64,000 bases of DNA from Kosakonia arachidis. GTDB lineage: Bacteria; Pseudomonadota; Gammaproteobacteria; Enterobacterales; Enterobacteriaceae. Below, one piece after another: positions 53,581 through 63,057 of the stretch. The stretch's first letter is position 1, and every line of letters starts with the position of its first letter. The position numbers and the translations under genes are program-made. A model generated the notes under the pieces. That model had not been told where the DNA came from, searched no databases, and saw only the letters and a program-made list of their open reading frames with translations. Where the stretch lies: contig NZ_FPAU01000008.1 of assembly GCF_900116535.1 (NCBI RefSeq), positions 84,108 through 148,107 on the forward strand. The letters are read 5' to 3'.

Positions 53581-54438
53581 ATGCACAAAACTACACTGGA
53601 ACAATGGACGCTACTGCAAAAAGTGGTGGAGTTGGGCAGCTTTGCGAAAGCCGCTGACGAAACGCACCGCAGCCAGTCATCAGTGAGCTACAACCTGGCA
53701 CTATTGCAGGAAAGGCTGGGCGTTGCGTTGCTGGTACAAGAAGGGCGTCGTGCGGTGCTGACACCTGCGGGCGAACTGCTGCTCAACCAGGTGAAACCGC
53801 TGCTAAAAGCCTTCGACTGGGTCGAAACCCGCGCGGCAACGCTGCGTAACGGTATGCGCACCCAGCTGGATCTGGTGGTGGATAACATTTTTCCCCGCGC
53901 ACGCCTGTTCGCCATCCTGCGCCAGTTCCAGCAGCGCTATCCGCAAACGCAGGTACGATTGACTGAGGTGCTGGAAAACGCTGCCAACAATCTACCGGTG
54001 TATGCCCAGGCGGATGTGATGGTACTGACCCGCCGCCAGGACACCACCGGGCGCGGCGAATGGCTGATGAATATTGATTTTGTTGCCGTCGCGCACCGCG
54101 ATCACCCGCTGGGCGCAGCGCAGCAGGTGAGCGAAGAGATGCTGGCCGAATGGCCATTAATCCGCATTGCCGAGAGCGATCCCCGTCAAAACCACAGCGC
54201 GCAGGAGTCGTGGACCTTTTCCACTATCGATGCGGCGATAGAAGCAGTGCAGTATCAGGTCGGCTATGGCTGGCTCCCGGAAGAGCGCATCCAGACCTTG
54301 CTGACAAACGGCGTGCTGAAAGTGCTGCCGCTCAGCCACGGTGCACGACGCGCCACGCCGCTGCATCTGATCGTCAAAAAAGACCTTGCGCCGCTGGATG
54401 AACAGGTTGAGCTTCTGTTGCAACTCTTTAAGGCATAG
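53581..54438 (+). CDS. LysR-family transcriptional regulator divergent from padC
   Basis: A 285-residue LysR-type protein. The N-terminal helix-turn-helix (about 18-40) is GSFAKAADETHRSQSSVSYNLALL, and an effector-binding domain follows from about residue 90. Divergent orientation and close spacing suggest it activates padC when hydroxycinnamates are present. This is an inference from context. I do not assign a gene name. Confidence 0.9.
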   Translation: MHKTTLEQWTLLQKVVELGSFAKAADETHRSQSSVSYNLALLQERLGVALLVQEGRRAVLTPAGELLLNQVKPLLKAFDWVETRAATLRNGMRTQLDLVVDNIFPRARLFAILRQFQQRYPQTQVRLTEVLENAANNLPVYAQADVMVLTRRQDTTGRGEWLMNIDFVAVAHRDHPLGAAQQVSEEMLAEWPLIRIAESDPRQNHSAQESWTFSTIDAAIEAVQYQVGYGWLPEERIQTLLTNGVLKVLPLSHGARRATPLHLIVKKDLAPLDEQVELLLQLFKA

Positions 54439-54566
54439 CACCTGTCGCGTTATTGGCTAACGCTGGACTCAGCCTCACGCCCAACGCCGTCAGCCATCTT
54501 ATGCGCCGTGCGCCGGGAGATAAATCCATATGATCCGCATGGCTTTTGATCCAGGACAGGCCATCA

Positions 54567-54594
54567 GTATGACGAATAAATAAAATCGTCATAC
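54567..54594 (+). promoter_or_regulatory. NikR operator upstream of nikA
   Basis: GTATGA (54567-54572), 16 bases, then TCATAC (54589-54594) is an exact match to the NikR consensus GTATGA-N16-TCATAC. It would shut off nikABCDE when nickel is sufficient. Confidence 0.95.
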
Positions 54595-54628
54595 TTTGTC
54601 TCCACAGACTTTCGTCAGGGAATTCAAC

Positions 54629-56197
54629 GTGTCCTTCTTTCGCCACGCCGCCGCGCTGCTGTTATGCGCCTCTTTTGCCGCCAAGGCGGCGCTACCAACA
54701 TTGACCACAGCCTGGCCGGTAAATGTTGGCCCACTCAACCCACACCTTTACACGCCGACCCAGATGTTCGCCCAGAGCATGGTGTATGAACCGCTGGTAA
54801 AATATCAGGCTGACGGCAGCGTAAAACCGTGGCTGGCCACACAGTGGACGCACTCGGAGGATGGCAAAACCTGGGTATTTACCCTGCGCGACGGCGTACT
54901 GTTCTCCAACGGCGAGCCGTTTAATGCCGAGGCCGCCGCAGAGAACTTCCGTGCGGTGCTGGATAACCGCCAGCGCCATGCCTGGCTGGAACTGGTAAAC
55001 CAGATAACTGACGTCAAAGCCCTGAGCCCCAGCCAGCTACAAATCACCCTGAAAAGCGCCTACTATCCGTTTCTGCAAGAACTTTCCCTGCCCCGCCCGT
55101 TTCGCTTTATCGCCCCGTCGCAATTTAAAAACCAGCAAACCATGAACGGCATTATCGCGCCGATCGGCACCGGGCCATGGGTATTGCAGGAATCCCGGCT
55201 CAATCAATATGACGTCATGGTGCGTAACGAACGTTACTGGGGCAAAAAACCGGCAATCGGCAAAGTCGTTATCAAGGTCATCCCCGATGCCACCAGCCGT
55301 GCAGTGGCGTTCGAAACCGGTGACATCGACCTGCTCTACGGTAACGAAGGGCTGCTGACGCTGGATACCTTCGCCCGCTTCAGCCACAACCCGGCCTGGC
55401 GCACACAGCTTTCCGCACCGGTAGAAACGGTGATGCTGGCACTTAACTCCACGCACACGCCAACCAGTGAGCAGGCGGTGCGTGAAGCGCTGAACTACGC
55501 GGTGGATAAAAAAACGCTGATTGATGGCGCACTCTATGGCACGCAGCAAGTCGCCGACACCCTGTTTGCGCCAACAGTGCCTTACGCCAATATTGGACTC
55601 AAACCCCGCGGCTACTCGCCGGATCGGGCGCGGACACTGCTGGAAAACGCGGGCTGGACGCTACCCGCCGGGAAAACCATCCGTGAAAAAGCGGGCCAGC
55701 CGCTGCATATTGAGCTGGCGTTTATCGGCACTGATGCGCTGAGCAAATCGATGGCGGAGATTATCCAGGCCGATCTGCGCCAGATAGGTGTCGAGGTGGC
55801 ATTGGTGGGTGAAGAGGAGAGCAGCATTTACGCCCGTCAGCGCGATGGCCATTTCGGCATGATTTTCAACCGTAGCTGGGGCGCGCCGTACGATCCGCAC
55901 GCCTTTATGAGTTCCATGCGCGTACCGTCCCATGCTGATTACCAGGCCCAGCGCGGGCTGGCGGATAAAGCAATCATCGACCGCGAGATCGGCGAGGTGC
56001 TGACCACCCGCGATGAACATGCTCGCCAGGCGTTGTACCGCGATATTCTCACACGTCTGCATAACGACGCGGTTTATCTGCCAATCAGCTATGTGTCGAC
56101 GATGGTGGTGGCAAAACCAAAACTGGGGGCGATTCCGTTCGCGCCGATTGCGTCTGAGATCCCCTTCGATCAGATTTCTCCGGAGACGGTGCAATGA
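54629..56197 (+). CDS. nikA: Nickel-binding periplasmic protein NikA
   Basis: Binds nickel as a complex with small chelators such as histidine and feeds NikBCDE. It also acts in nickel sensing in E. coli. It has 522 residues, a peptide-binding-like SBP family 5 protein. The signal peptide ends at about AAKA (residue 20). Conserved are [23 protein letters not shown] and [12 protein letters not shown], which holds nickel-site residues in E. coli. The start is the GTG at 54629, 9 bases after CAGGGA. The frame is open to a TTG at 54596 close to the operator, which would remove the leader, so it is rejected. Confidence 0.95.
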   Translation: MSFFRHAAALLLCASFAAKAALPTLTTAWPVNVGPLNPHLYTPTQMFAQSMVYEPLVKYQADGSVKPWLATQWTHSEDGKTWVFTLRDGVLFSNGEPFNAEAAAENFRAVLDNRQRHAWLELVNQITDVKALSPSQLQITLKSAYYPFLQELSLPRPFRFIAPSQFKNQQTMNGIIAPIGTGPWVLQESRLNQYDVMVRNERYWGKKPAIGKVVIKVIPDATSRAVAFETGDIDLLYGNEGLLTLDTFARFSHNPAWRTQLSAPVETVMLALNSTHTPTSEQAVREALNYAVDKKTLIDGALYGTQQVADTLFAPTVPYANIGLKPRGYSPDRARTLLENAGWTLPAGKTIREKAGQPLHIELAFIGTDALSKSMAEIIQADLRQIGVEVALVGEEESSIYARQRDGHFGMIFNRSWGAPYDPHAFMSSMRVPSHADYQAQRGLADKAIIDREIGEVLTTRDEHARQALYRDILTRLHNDAVYLPISYVSTMVVAKPKLGAIPFAPIASEIPFDQISPETVQ

Positions 56198-57135
56198 GCC
56201 GCTATTTACTCCGTCGCCTGCTCATTCTGATCCCGATGATCCTCGCCGCATCAGTGGTGATTTTCCTGCTGCTGCGCCTCGGTACTGGCGATCCGGCAAT
56301 CGATTATTTACGCCTTTCCAGCCTGCCACCAACGCCGGAGATGATTGCTGCTACGCGGGTGCAGCTTGGTCTCGATCAGCCACTGGCCGTGCAATATTTT
56401 CACTGGCTATGGCGCGCACTGCACCTCGACTTCGGCATCTCCTACGCCACCCAGCGCCCGGTTCTGGACGACGTGCTGCACTTTCTGCCCGCCACATTGC
56501 AACTGGCGGGCGTGGCGCTGGTGCTGATTCTACTCATCTCGGTACCGCTTGGGACCATGGCTGCGCGTCATCGCGACGGCTTACCGGACTTTATCGTGCG
56601 CGCGATCGCCTTTCTCGGCGTGTCGATGCCCAACTTCTGGCTCGCTTTTTTGCTGGTGATGTTCTTCTCGGTGCACCTGCAATGGCTGCCTGTACTGGGT
56701 TATGGCAGCTGGCAACACCTGATTTTACCTGCACTGTCGATTGCGCTGATGTCCCTTTCGATCAACGCCCGTCTGCTGCGCGCCAGCATGCTGGAAGCGG
56801 CAGGCCAGCGCCATGTCACCTGGGCACGGCTGCGTGGTTTAAACGAAAAGCAGACTGAGCACAGGCATATCTTGCGTAACGCCGGACTACCGGTGATCAC
56901 CGCAATGGGCATGCATATTGGCGAGCTGATTGGCGGCACGATGATCATCGAAAACATCTTTGCCTGGCCCGGTATTGGCCGCTATGCGGTGTCAGCCATT
57001 TTTAACCGTGACTACCCGGTGATCCAGTGCTTTACGCTGGTAATGGTGGTGGTGTTTGTTCTGTGCAACCTGGTGGTGGATCTGCTGAGCGCCGCACTGG
57101 ATCCTCGCATTCGCCATCATGAAGGAGCGCACTGA
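56194..57135 (+). CDS. nikB: Nickel ABC transporter permease NikB
   Basis: Inner membrane permease of the nickel importer, Dpp/Opp type. It has 313 residues with six membrane segments. The N-terminal [22 protein letters not shown] and the EAA-like loop [21 protein letters not shown] are typical. It overlaps nikA by 4 bases. Confidence 0.97.
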   Translation: MSRYLLRRLLILIPMILAASVVIFLLLRLGTGDPAIDYLRLSSLPPTPEMIAATRVQLGLDQPLAVQYFHWLWRALHLDFGISYATQRPVLDDVLHFLPATLQLAGVALVLILLISVPLGTMAARHRDGLPDFIVRAIAFLGVSMPNFWLAFLLVMFFSVHLQWLPVLGYGSWQHLILPALSIALMSLSINARLLRASMLEAAGQRHVTWARLRGLNEKQTEHRHILRNAGLPVITAMGMHIGELIGGTMIIENIFAWPGIGRYAVSAIFNRDYPVIQCFTLVMVVVFVLCNLVVDLLSAALDPRIRHHEGAH

Positions 57136-57968
57136 TGCACTTTTTCCTCACTGCGCGCTGGTCAGTACGTGGCGCAATGCTGATCCTATTCCTGCTGCTG
57201 TTGATTGCGCTAACTTGTCAGTGGTGGGTGCCATTCGATCCGCAGGCCATTAATCTGCCTTCGCGCCTGCTGCCGCCCGACAGCCAGCACTGGTTCGGCA
57301 CTGACCACCTCGGGCGCGATATCTTCTCCCGGCTACTCGCCGCCACTCGCGTGTCGCTCGGCGCAGTGATGATTTGCCTGCTGCTGGTGCTGGCGTTGGG
57401 GCTTGCCGCAGGTGGTTGCGCCGGGCTGCTGGGTGGACGCGTCGATCAGGTGATTATGCGCGTGGCGGATATTTTCATGACCTTCCCCACGTCGATCCTG
57501 TCGTTTTTCATGGTCGGCGTGCTCGGTACCGGGCTGACCAATGTGATCATCGCCATCGCCCTTTCCCACTGGGCATGGTACGCGCGCATGGTGCGCAGCC
57601 TGGCGATCTCCCTGCGCAGCCGGGAATATGTACTGGCGGCACGCCTAAGCGGTGCGGGCTACCTGACGCTGTTTCGCGACCATCTCGCGGGCGCGGTAAT
57701 CCCCTCGTTACTGGTACTGGCGACGCTGGATATTGGTCATATGATGCTGCACGTAGCAGGCATGTCGTTCCTCGGGCTTGGCGTGACCGCGCCTACGCCG
57801 GAATGGGGTGTGATGATCAACGATGCACGTCAGTTTATCTGGACGCAACCCCTGCAAATGCTGTGGCCGGGGCTGGCGCTGTTTATCAGCGTGATGGCGT
57901 TTAATCTTCTGGGCGACGCCCTGCGCGACCATCTCGATCCTCATCTGGTTACGGAGCACGCACACTGA
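57135..57968 (+). CDS. nikC: Nickel ABC transporter permease NikC
   Basis: Partner permease of NikB, 277 residues. Conserved are [23 protein letters not shown], typical of OppC-type permeases, and the EAA loop [21 protein letters not shown]. Its ATG shares one base with the nikB stop. Confidence 0.97.
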   Translation: MHFFLTARWSVRGAMLILFLLLLIALTCQWWVPFDPQAINLPSRLLPPDSQHWFGTDHLGRDIFSRLLAATRVSLGAVMICLLLVLALGLAAGGCAGLLGGRVDQVIMRVADIFMTFPTSILSFFMVGVLGTGLTNVIIAIALSHWAWYARMVRSLAISLRSREYVLAARLSGAGYLTLFRDHLAGAVIPSLLVLATLDIGHMMLHVAGMSFLGLGVTAPTPEWGVMINDARQFIWTQPLQMLWPGLALFISVMAFNLLGDALRDHLDPHLVTEHAH

Positions 57969-58732
57969 TGCCTGAACAACTCTCTCTGGAGCGTCTCACC
58001 CTGCATGCCGACAGGCCGCTGGTACAGGGAGTCTCGCTGACGCTGCAACGCGGGCGTGTACTGGCGCTGGTCGGTGGCAGCGGCTGCGGTAAATCTCTGA
58101 CCTGTGCGGCAGCCCTCGGCGTGTTACCGGCTGGGGTGCGGCAGATAAGCGGCCAGTTGCGGCTGGATGCGCAGCCCATCAGCCCGCAGGCTTTGCGTGG
58201 CGTCACCGTCGCCACGGTAATGCAAAACCCGCGCAGCGCCTTTAACCCGCTGCACACGATGGCCGCGCACGTGCGGGAAACCTGTCTGGCGCTCGGCAAA
58301 CCGGCTGATGACGCGACGTTAATTGCCGCGCTGCACAGCGTTGGGTTTGAAGCAGCGCAGCGCGTACTGGCCTGTTATCCCTTTGAGATGAGCGGCGGCA
58401 TGTTGCAACGCATGATGATTGCCATAGCGCTGCTCAGCGATGCGCCCTTTATTATCGCCGACGAACCCACCACCGATCTTGATGCCGTGGCGCAGGCGCA
58501 CATCCTCGATCTACTCGATGGAATCGTACAACAACGCCAGCCAGGCATGCTGCTGGTGACGCATGATATGGGCGTAGTTGCCCGTCTGGCGGATGATGTG
58601 GCGGTAATGGATAACGGGAACATTGTCGAACGCGGCCCGGTGACGGCGCTATTTACGGCACCGCAGCATCCGGTCACCCGGCAGTTAGTCGCGGCGCATC
58701 TGGCGCTGTACGGCATGGAACTGACACAATGA
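57968..58732 (+). CDS. nikD: Nickel ABC transporter ATPase NikD
   Basis: First ATPase of the nickel importer, 254 residues. Walker A GGSGCGKS, signature [12 protein letters not shown], Walker [13 protein letters not shown] and [19 protein letters not shown] are seen. It shares one base with nikC and overlaps nikE by 4 bases. Confidence 0.97.
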   Translation: MPEQLSLERLTLHADRPLVQGVSLTLQRGRVLALVGGSGCGKSLTCAAALGVLPAGVRQISGQLRLDAQPISPQALRGVTVATVMQNPRSAFNPLHTMAAHVRETCLALGKPADDATLIAALHSVGFEAAQRVLACYPFEMSGGMLQRMMIAIALLSDAPFIIADEPTTDLDAVAQAHILDLLDGIVQQRQPGMLLVTHDMGVVARLADDVAVMDNGNIVERGPVTALFTAPQHPVTRQLVAAHLALYGMELTQ

Positions 58733-59514
58733 ATATTCTTGAGGTTAACAGCTTATTCCATCGCTACCAGCAACAGCCGGTGCTGCAGTATCTCTCCCTG
58801 CAACTTAAACGTGGCGAAACCGTGGCGCTGCTCGGGCGCAGCGGTTGCGGTAAAAGTACGCTGGCGCGGCTGCTGGTCGGGCTGGAAGCCCCGCACGCAG
58901 GTGAAATTTTCTGGCAGGGCGCGCCGCTTTCCCGGCTTAATGCCCGCACACGTAAAGCGTTTCGCCGCGATATCCAGATGGTGTTTCAGGACCCGCTCAG
59001 CGCGGTGAATCCGCGTCACACGGTGCGCGAGATCCTGCTTGAGCCGCTGCGCCATTTACTGGCACTTAACAGAGCGGAGCAGCAGACGCGTATTGCGCAG
59101 TTACTTCAGGATGTCGAGCTGGATGAGGCGTTGCAGCATAAGCGCCCGCCGCAGCTGAGCGGTGGCCAGCTTCAGCGCGTCTGCCTGGCGCGGGCGCTGG
59201 CGGTAGAGCCGGGGTTATTGATCCTCGACGAAGCGGTCTCCAGCCTTGATGGCGTGCTGCAAGCCGGGATGATCGCGCTGCTGAAGCGCCTGCAACAACG
59301 TACCGGCCAGGCGTGCCTGTTTATCACCCACGACCTGCGGCTGGTCGAACGTTTTTGCCAGCGCGTGATGGTGATGGAAAACGGCGCAATTGTTGAAACG
59401 GTGGCGGTCGCCGCGCCACTGCGCTTTACCTCCACGGCAGGCCAGGCATTACAACAGGCGGTGCTACCCGCCTTCCCTTCCCCACGACAAAGAAGAGCGC
59501 CATGCAACGCGTAA
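58729..59514 (+). CDS. nikE: Nickel ABC transporter ATPase NikE
   Basis: Second ATPase, 261 residues, slightly shorter than E. coli (268). Walker [10 protein letters not shown], signature [15 protein letters not shown] and Walker [13 protein letters not shown] are seen. Its end overlaps the start of nikR by 13 bases. Confidence 0.97.
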   Translation: MNILEVNSLFHRYQQQPVLQYLSLQLKRGETVALLGRSGCGKSTLARLLVGLEAPHAGEIFWQGAPLSRLNARTRKAFRRDIQMVFQDPLSAVNPRHTVREILLEPLRHLLALNRAEQQTRIAQLLQDVELDEALQHKRPPQLSGGQLQRVCLARALAVEPGLLILDEAVSSLDGVLQAGMIALLKRLQQRTGQACLFITHDLRLVERFCQRVMVMENGAIVETVAVAAPLRFTSTAGQALQQAVLPAFPSPRQRRAPCNA

Positions 59515-59900
59515 CTATTACCCTTGATGATGACCTGCTGGAAACGCTGGATAACCTGAGCGAACAGCGCGGCTACAACAACCGCTCGGAGGCACTGCGC
59601 GATATTTTGCGCAGCGCCCTGACGCAAGAATCCACACAGAACAGCGAGCAGCAAGGCTATGCCGTACTCTCCTACGTTTACGAGCATGAAAAGCGCGATC
59701 TGGCGAGCCGCCTTGTCGCCACGCAGCATCACCATCACGAGCTTTCTGTTGCTACATTACACGTGCATATCAGTCACGACGACTGTCTGGAGATCGCCGT
59801 ACTGAAAGGCAAAATGGGCGATGTGCAGCATTTCGCCGACGATGTGATTGCCCAGCGCGGCGTGCGCCACGGCCATTTGCAGTGCCTGACCGAGAAATAG
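59502..59900 (+). CDS. nikR: Nickel-responsive repressor NikR
   Basis: Ribbon-helix-helix repressor of nikABCDE, 132 residues. The N-terminal DNA-binding part is [19 protein letters not shown]. The nickel ligands of the ACT-like domain are all in register: His76, His87, His89 and Cys95. It is the last gene of the nik operon here, with an overlap into nikE, and recognises the operator at 54567-54594. Confidence 0.97.
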   Translation: MQRVTITLDDDLLETLDNLSEQRGYNNRSEALRDILRSALTQESTQNSEQQGYAVLSYVYEHEKRDLASRLVATQHHHHELSVATLHVHISHDDCLEIAVLKGKMGDVQHFADDVIAQRGVRHGHLQCLTEK

Positions 59901-59922
59901 CTATACCGCGTAACGTAGGATG

Positions 59923-59965
59923 AAAAACTGCTCCGCCTGGCGCAGCGCCAGGCGGAGCAGTTTTT
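59923..59965 (+). terminator. Strong terminator of the nik operon
   Basis: A perfect 20-base stem (59923-59942 with 59946-59965, centre GGCG/CGCC) with a three-base loop and five T inside the 3' arm lies 23 bases after nikR. By symmetry (five A on the left) it works in both directions. Confidence 0.9.
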
Positions 59966-60070
59966 AACGGTGCCAGCCTCCACGCGTAATGGCGCAACAA
60001 TTGGCAACGGTTCTGCGGCACAAGTGCTAGCCTTAATTATTTGTAAAATCCAACTGGCAAGGAGCGGACG

Positions 60071-60865
60071 ATGAAGATTGAGCTGCACGATAAAGTCGCG
60101 CTGGTCACCGCCTCAACGGGCGGGATAGGCTTTGCAATTGCGAAAGGTCTGGCGCAGAGCGGTGCGGAAGTGATCCTGAACGGACGCAGCGAAGGGTCGG
60201 TCAACAAGGCGAAAGAAGCGCTGACAAAACAGGTGCCGGGCGCGCGTCTGCGCACGGTGATTGCCGATCTCGGCTCAGCGCAGGGTGTGCAAACACTGCT
60301 AAAAGCGGCGGCGGAGGCCGACATTCTGGTCAACAACGCCGGGATTTACGGCCCGCAGGATTTTTACGCTACCGATGATGAAACCTGGGAAAAATACTGG
60401 CAGACCAATGTGATGTCCGGCGTGCGCCTTTCCCGCGCGCTGCTGCCGGGCATGGTGAAAAAAGGCTGGGGCCGCGTAGTGTTTATCTCTTCGGAATCGG
60501 CACTGAATATTCCGGCGGATATGATTCATTACGGGGTGACGAAAACTGCGCAACTCTCGCTGGCACGCGGGCTGGCAAAATTCGTCGCCGGTAGCGGTGT
60601 GACAGTTAACAGCGTGCTGCCGGGGCCGACGATGTCGGACGGTTTTGCCGATATGATGAAAGACGAGATCGAGAAAACGGGTAAGTCGCTGGAAATGCTG
60701 GCGAAAGAGTTTGTGATGGCGCACCGCCCAAGCTCGGTCATCCAGCGCGCGGCCACCGTCGAAGAGGTAGCAAACATGGTGGTTTACGTCTGCTCAAAAC
60801 AGGCTTCGGCCACTTCCGGCGCGGCGTTGCGCGTCGATGGCGGTGTGGTGGACGATATTGTCTGA
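60071..60865 (+). CDS. Short-chain dehydrogenase/reductase
   Basis: NAD(P)-dependent oxidoreductase of the classical SDR family, 264 residues. The cofactor loop is TASTGGIGFAIA (residues 13-24). NNAG lies at 88-91, and the catalytic set is Asn113, Ser140/Ser141, Tyr154 and Lys158 (YGVTK). ATG follows AAGGAG. The substrate is not known. It resembles the many 3-oxoacyl-ACP reductase-like SDRs. It stands alone behind the nik terminator. Confidence 0.9.
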   Translation: MKIELHDKVALVTASTGGIGFAIAKGLAQSGAEVILNGRSEGSVNKAKEALTKQVPGARLRTVIADLGSAQGVQTLLKAAAEADILVNNAGIYGPQDFYATDDETWEKYWQTNVMSGVRLSRALLPGMVKKGWGRVVFISSESALNIPADMIHYGVTKTAQLSLARGLAKFVAGSGVTVNSVLPGPTMSDGFADMMKDEIEKTGKSLEMLAKEFVMAHRPSSVIQRAATVEEVANMVVYVCSKQASATSGAALRVDGGVVDDIV

Positions 60866-60883
60866 GCCCGAGTATGCCCTATG

Positions 60884-60912
60884 CCCGGCAGCCGTTTTAA
60901 CCGGCCGCCGGG
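60884..60912. terminator. Hairpin between convergent SDR and permease genes
   Basis: CCCGGC (60884-60889) and GCCGGG (60907-60912) pair, with further internal complement around TTTTAA. It has no clear U-tract and may be a REP-like end structure shared by both mRNAs. Confidence 0.55.
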
Positions 60913-60933
60913 AAAGGTGAAGAGAAATAATCT

Positions 60934-61911
60934 TCAGGGCCAGTTGGGGTAGAAGTGCGCCATCAAAATCATAAACAGCGGCGTTGTTACGGTAGAGAAC
61001 AGTGTGGAAAGCAGCATGCTGGTTGCCGTTGCGCCCTGCAATACCTGAAACTTTTGCGCCATCAGATAGACATTGATCCCCACCGCCATTGAGCCTAACA
61101 GCACCACCACCTGGCTTTCCTGCCGCGGCAGATGCAGCAGATACGCTATCGCCCAAATCAGCCCCGGCATCAGGATCAACTTCAACAGGCAGATGACGCC
61201 GCTTTCGCGCAGCCCTTTGCGGATTTGATAGCGCGACAGGCTCATACCGAGGGTGATAAGCGTCAGCGGCGCAGCCACCTGCGCCACCATGCTGACCGGG
61301 CTATCGAGGAAGGTGGGCACCGGGCGATGGAACAGGAAGCTCCAGGCAAAACCGGTGAAAATACCGATGATAATCGGGTTACGCAGTACGCTAAGCAGCG
61401 TTTTGCCAATTCCGCGCAGCGAGAAGCTACCATTCTGCGCCCACTCCACCGACACAGTGACCAGTGTCCACAGGATCAGGCTGTTAAACACCAAAACCAG
61501 CGCCACTGAGGCGAGACTCGCCGGGCCAAGCAGGATCACCGCCACCGGAATGCCGAGCATCACGTTGTTAGAGAAGATGCCCGCGAGGCCAAACACCGAG
61601 GCGGAAACCGAATCCAGACGGAACACGCCTTTCGCCAGAATCCGCCCGATCACATAGATCACAAAGCAGGTGCCGAAATAAGCAATCAGCAACCGCACAT
61701 CCACCGCCGGGCTTTCGTAGAATTTACTCATTACCTTGAACAGCATGCAGGGAATTGCCACGTTAAAGCAGAAGCGGTTTAACCCCTCATTGACCGATTC
61801 CGGCCAACCGGCAAAGCGCCCCAGCGAGTATCCCAGCGCAATCAGTAAAAAGAGCGGCGCAGAGAGCAGCAGTTGCTGCACAAGCTGGCCGAAAAATTCA
61901 GCTGTATCCAT
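60934..61911 (-). CDS. AEC-family transporter (auxin efflux carrier / malonate type)
   Basis: A 325-residue membrane protein with ten hydrophobic segments in two halves. The family features are FSNNVMLGIPVAVILLG in the first half and a second unwound segment near MAVGINVYLMAQKF. AEC proteins carry malonate, auxin-like acids and other carboxylates. The substrate here is unknown. It is convergent with the SDR. Confidence 0.9.
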   Translation of the reverse strand: MDTAEFFGQLVQQLLLSAPLFLLIALGYSLGRFAGWPESVNEGLNRFCFNVAIPCMLFKVMSKFYESPAVDVRLLIAYFGTCFVIYVIGRILAKGVFRLDSVSASVFGLAGIFSNNVMLGIPVAVILLGPASLASVALVLVFNSLILWTLVTVSVEWAQNGSFSLRGIGKTLLSVLRNPIIIGIFTGFAWSFLFHRPVPTFLDSPVSMVAQVAAPLTLITLGMSLSRYQIRKGLRESGVICLLKLILMPGLIWAIAYLLHLPRQESQVVVLLGSMAVGINVYLMAQKFQVLQGATATSMLLSTLFSTVTTPLFMILMAHFYPNWP

Positions 61912-62053
61912 CCCTTACCCTGTTGATATTGAAAAAAGTGATTTTCTTTTTGTTTTCCGCAGTATAGGGGATGGTTTTGTGTACGTCTGCTTGCCTGGTG
62001 CCCGTTTTGTGAGAAATGGCTTGCGCCTGGAAATCTCAAAAAAGGGTGTGGAA

Positions 62054-62569
62054 CTAAAACGGGGGGCTTACAATTACTCCCAACTTCCGTAATTGTTTCT
62101 TTGCGCTATTACTTATTGCATCATTATTAGCAGCGCTAAGTAACTTTAATTTTTCAATAGCATCTTTATTATTTATTTTTGCCAGAGCTCTTATACATTT
62201 ATCTGCCAACACGAAATCTTCATCATAATCGCGATAACTGAGATTTAATAAGGCTGCGTGGTATAGGGCATTTACACTTGACGCACTCTTATAGAAATCC
62301 AATAGTCTAACCAATTCTTCATGCTTTTCATGCCAATCATCTGTAATTAAATCATTTAGGACATCTATACATTTGAACTCATAACTTACCACAGCAGCAA
62401 GATATAGTAATAGATCAACGAATTCACCATCCTTCGCTTCACGGGCTAAGATAAGCTCATTGCATATATCTAACTCTCCATACGCATCGTTGAATTCATT
62501 AAAAAATCTTGAAAATTTAATATCTTTTTTCATTAACGAAACGATCAAATTTTTCTTTTCAGGTATCAT
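62054..62569 (-). CDS. Orphan immunity-like protein, HEAT-repeat-like
   Basis: I do not recognise this 171-residue protein by name. It is acidic and almost wholly helical. The segment at about 100-165 (KCIRALAKINNKDAIEKLKLL, then SNSAKKQLRKLG) has the look of HEAT repeats, a common fold among immunity proteins of polymorphic toxins. The DNA is AT-rich, unlike the upstream genes. It follows, on the same strand, a decayed Rhs tip that ends at 62649, so it is probably the immunity gene of that lost toxin. The ATG at 62569 has only a distant AGAGG. No cognate partner can be proven from sequence. Confidence 0.65.
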   Translation of the reverse strand: MIPEKKNLIVSLMKKDIKFSRFFNEFNDAYGELDICNELILAREAKDGEFVDLLLYLAAVVSYEFKCIDVLNDLITDDWHEKHEELVRLLDFYKSASSVNALYHAALLNLSYRDYDEDFVLADKCIRALAKINNKDAIEKLKLLSAANNDAISNSAKKQLRKLGVIVSPPF

Positions 62570-62648
62570 ATATATTAATTTAACCTCTCAAAATTCTTAA
62601 TGCCCTTATTGTATATTTCTAACGTTTTACTTTTCACAAACCCGATAT

Positions 62649-62844
62649 TTATTTGATCGCCCTTAGCTTACCCGTCATACGCAAGTACTGATAGTCTTCA
62701 TGGCTCATCGAACGGTAAAACTTAGTAGTTCCACAACCTGCCAACACCAGCGGGTCAACCACATAGGTATATGTATTCAGCCTATCCAACTGGTCAATCA
62801 GGGGGTAGGTTATTTCGTGGTAGCGGAAAGTGTTATAGTGCAGC
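62649..62844 (-). pseudogene. Remnant of an Rhs core end plus start of a toxin tip
   Basis: In one frame, from 62843 to a TAA at 62649, the sequence keeps LHYNTFRYH, RLNTYTYV and VDPLVLAGC, which align to LHYNTFRYY, GLNTYTYV and IDPFGLAVC of the intact Rhs core at 63690-63880, with small deletions. It then continues FYRSMSHEDYQYLRMTGKL, a familiar opening of Rhs toxin tips, and stops. There is no start codon context and no Rhs sequence upstream of 62844. It is a displaced (orphan) tip fragment, decayed beyond function. Confidence 0.85.
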
Positions 62845-62885
62845 TAAATTTATTGTTTATACAAATGGTAACTGATGGAAATATG

Positions 62886-62905
62886 CCGGAAAGATACCTT
62901 TCCGG
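62886..62905. repeat. Short perfect hairpin next to the tandem repeat
   Basis: CCGGAAAG (62886-62893) and CTTTCCGG (62898-62905) form an eight-base stem with loop ATAC, 10 bases before the tandem repeat. It has no U-tract on the minus strand, so termination is uncertain. Confidence 0.6.
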
Positions 62906-62915
62906 TCATTAAAAA

Positions 62916-63022
62916 CGTATTTAGCGTATTTAGCGTATTTAGCGTATTTAGCGTATTTAGCGTATTTAGCGTATTTAGCGTATTTAGCGTATTTAGCGTA
63001 TTTAGCGTATTTAGCGTATTTA
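62916..63022. repeat. 9-bp tandem repeat, 11 full copies plus a partial one
   Basis: The unit CGTATTTAG is repeated without spacers from 62916, exactly, for 11 copies. A twelfth ends CGTATTTA. It is in the gap between the small immunity-like gene and the decayed Rhs tip. The period of nine keeps frames open on both strands (Val-Phe-Ser or Lys-Tyr-Ala repeats). I regard these as incidental, not as real proteins. Confidence 0.95.
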
Positions 63023-63057
63023 CAATACATTCTATCTGTAAAAAACGGCAAATCAGC

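Noticed and set aside
54596..54628. Earlier TTG start for nikA
   Set aside because: It begins 2 bases after the NikR operator, leaving no room for a leader, and would put 11 polar residues before the signal peptide. The GTG at 54629 has a proper ribosome site.
54428..54646. A 72-codon minus-strand frame between the LysR gene and nikA
   Set aside because: It has no recognisable domain, runs across the NikR operator and the nikA signal peptide, and lacks a ribosome site. It could be a gene remnant but I cannot support it.
62916..63022. Possible CRISPR array
   Set aside because: The repeats are 9 bases, contiguous and without spacers, and no cas genes are near.
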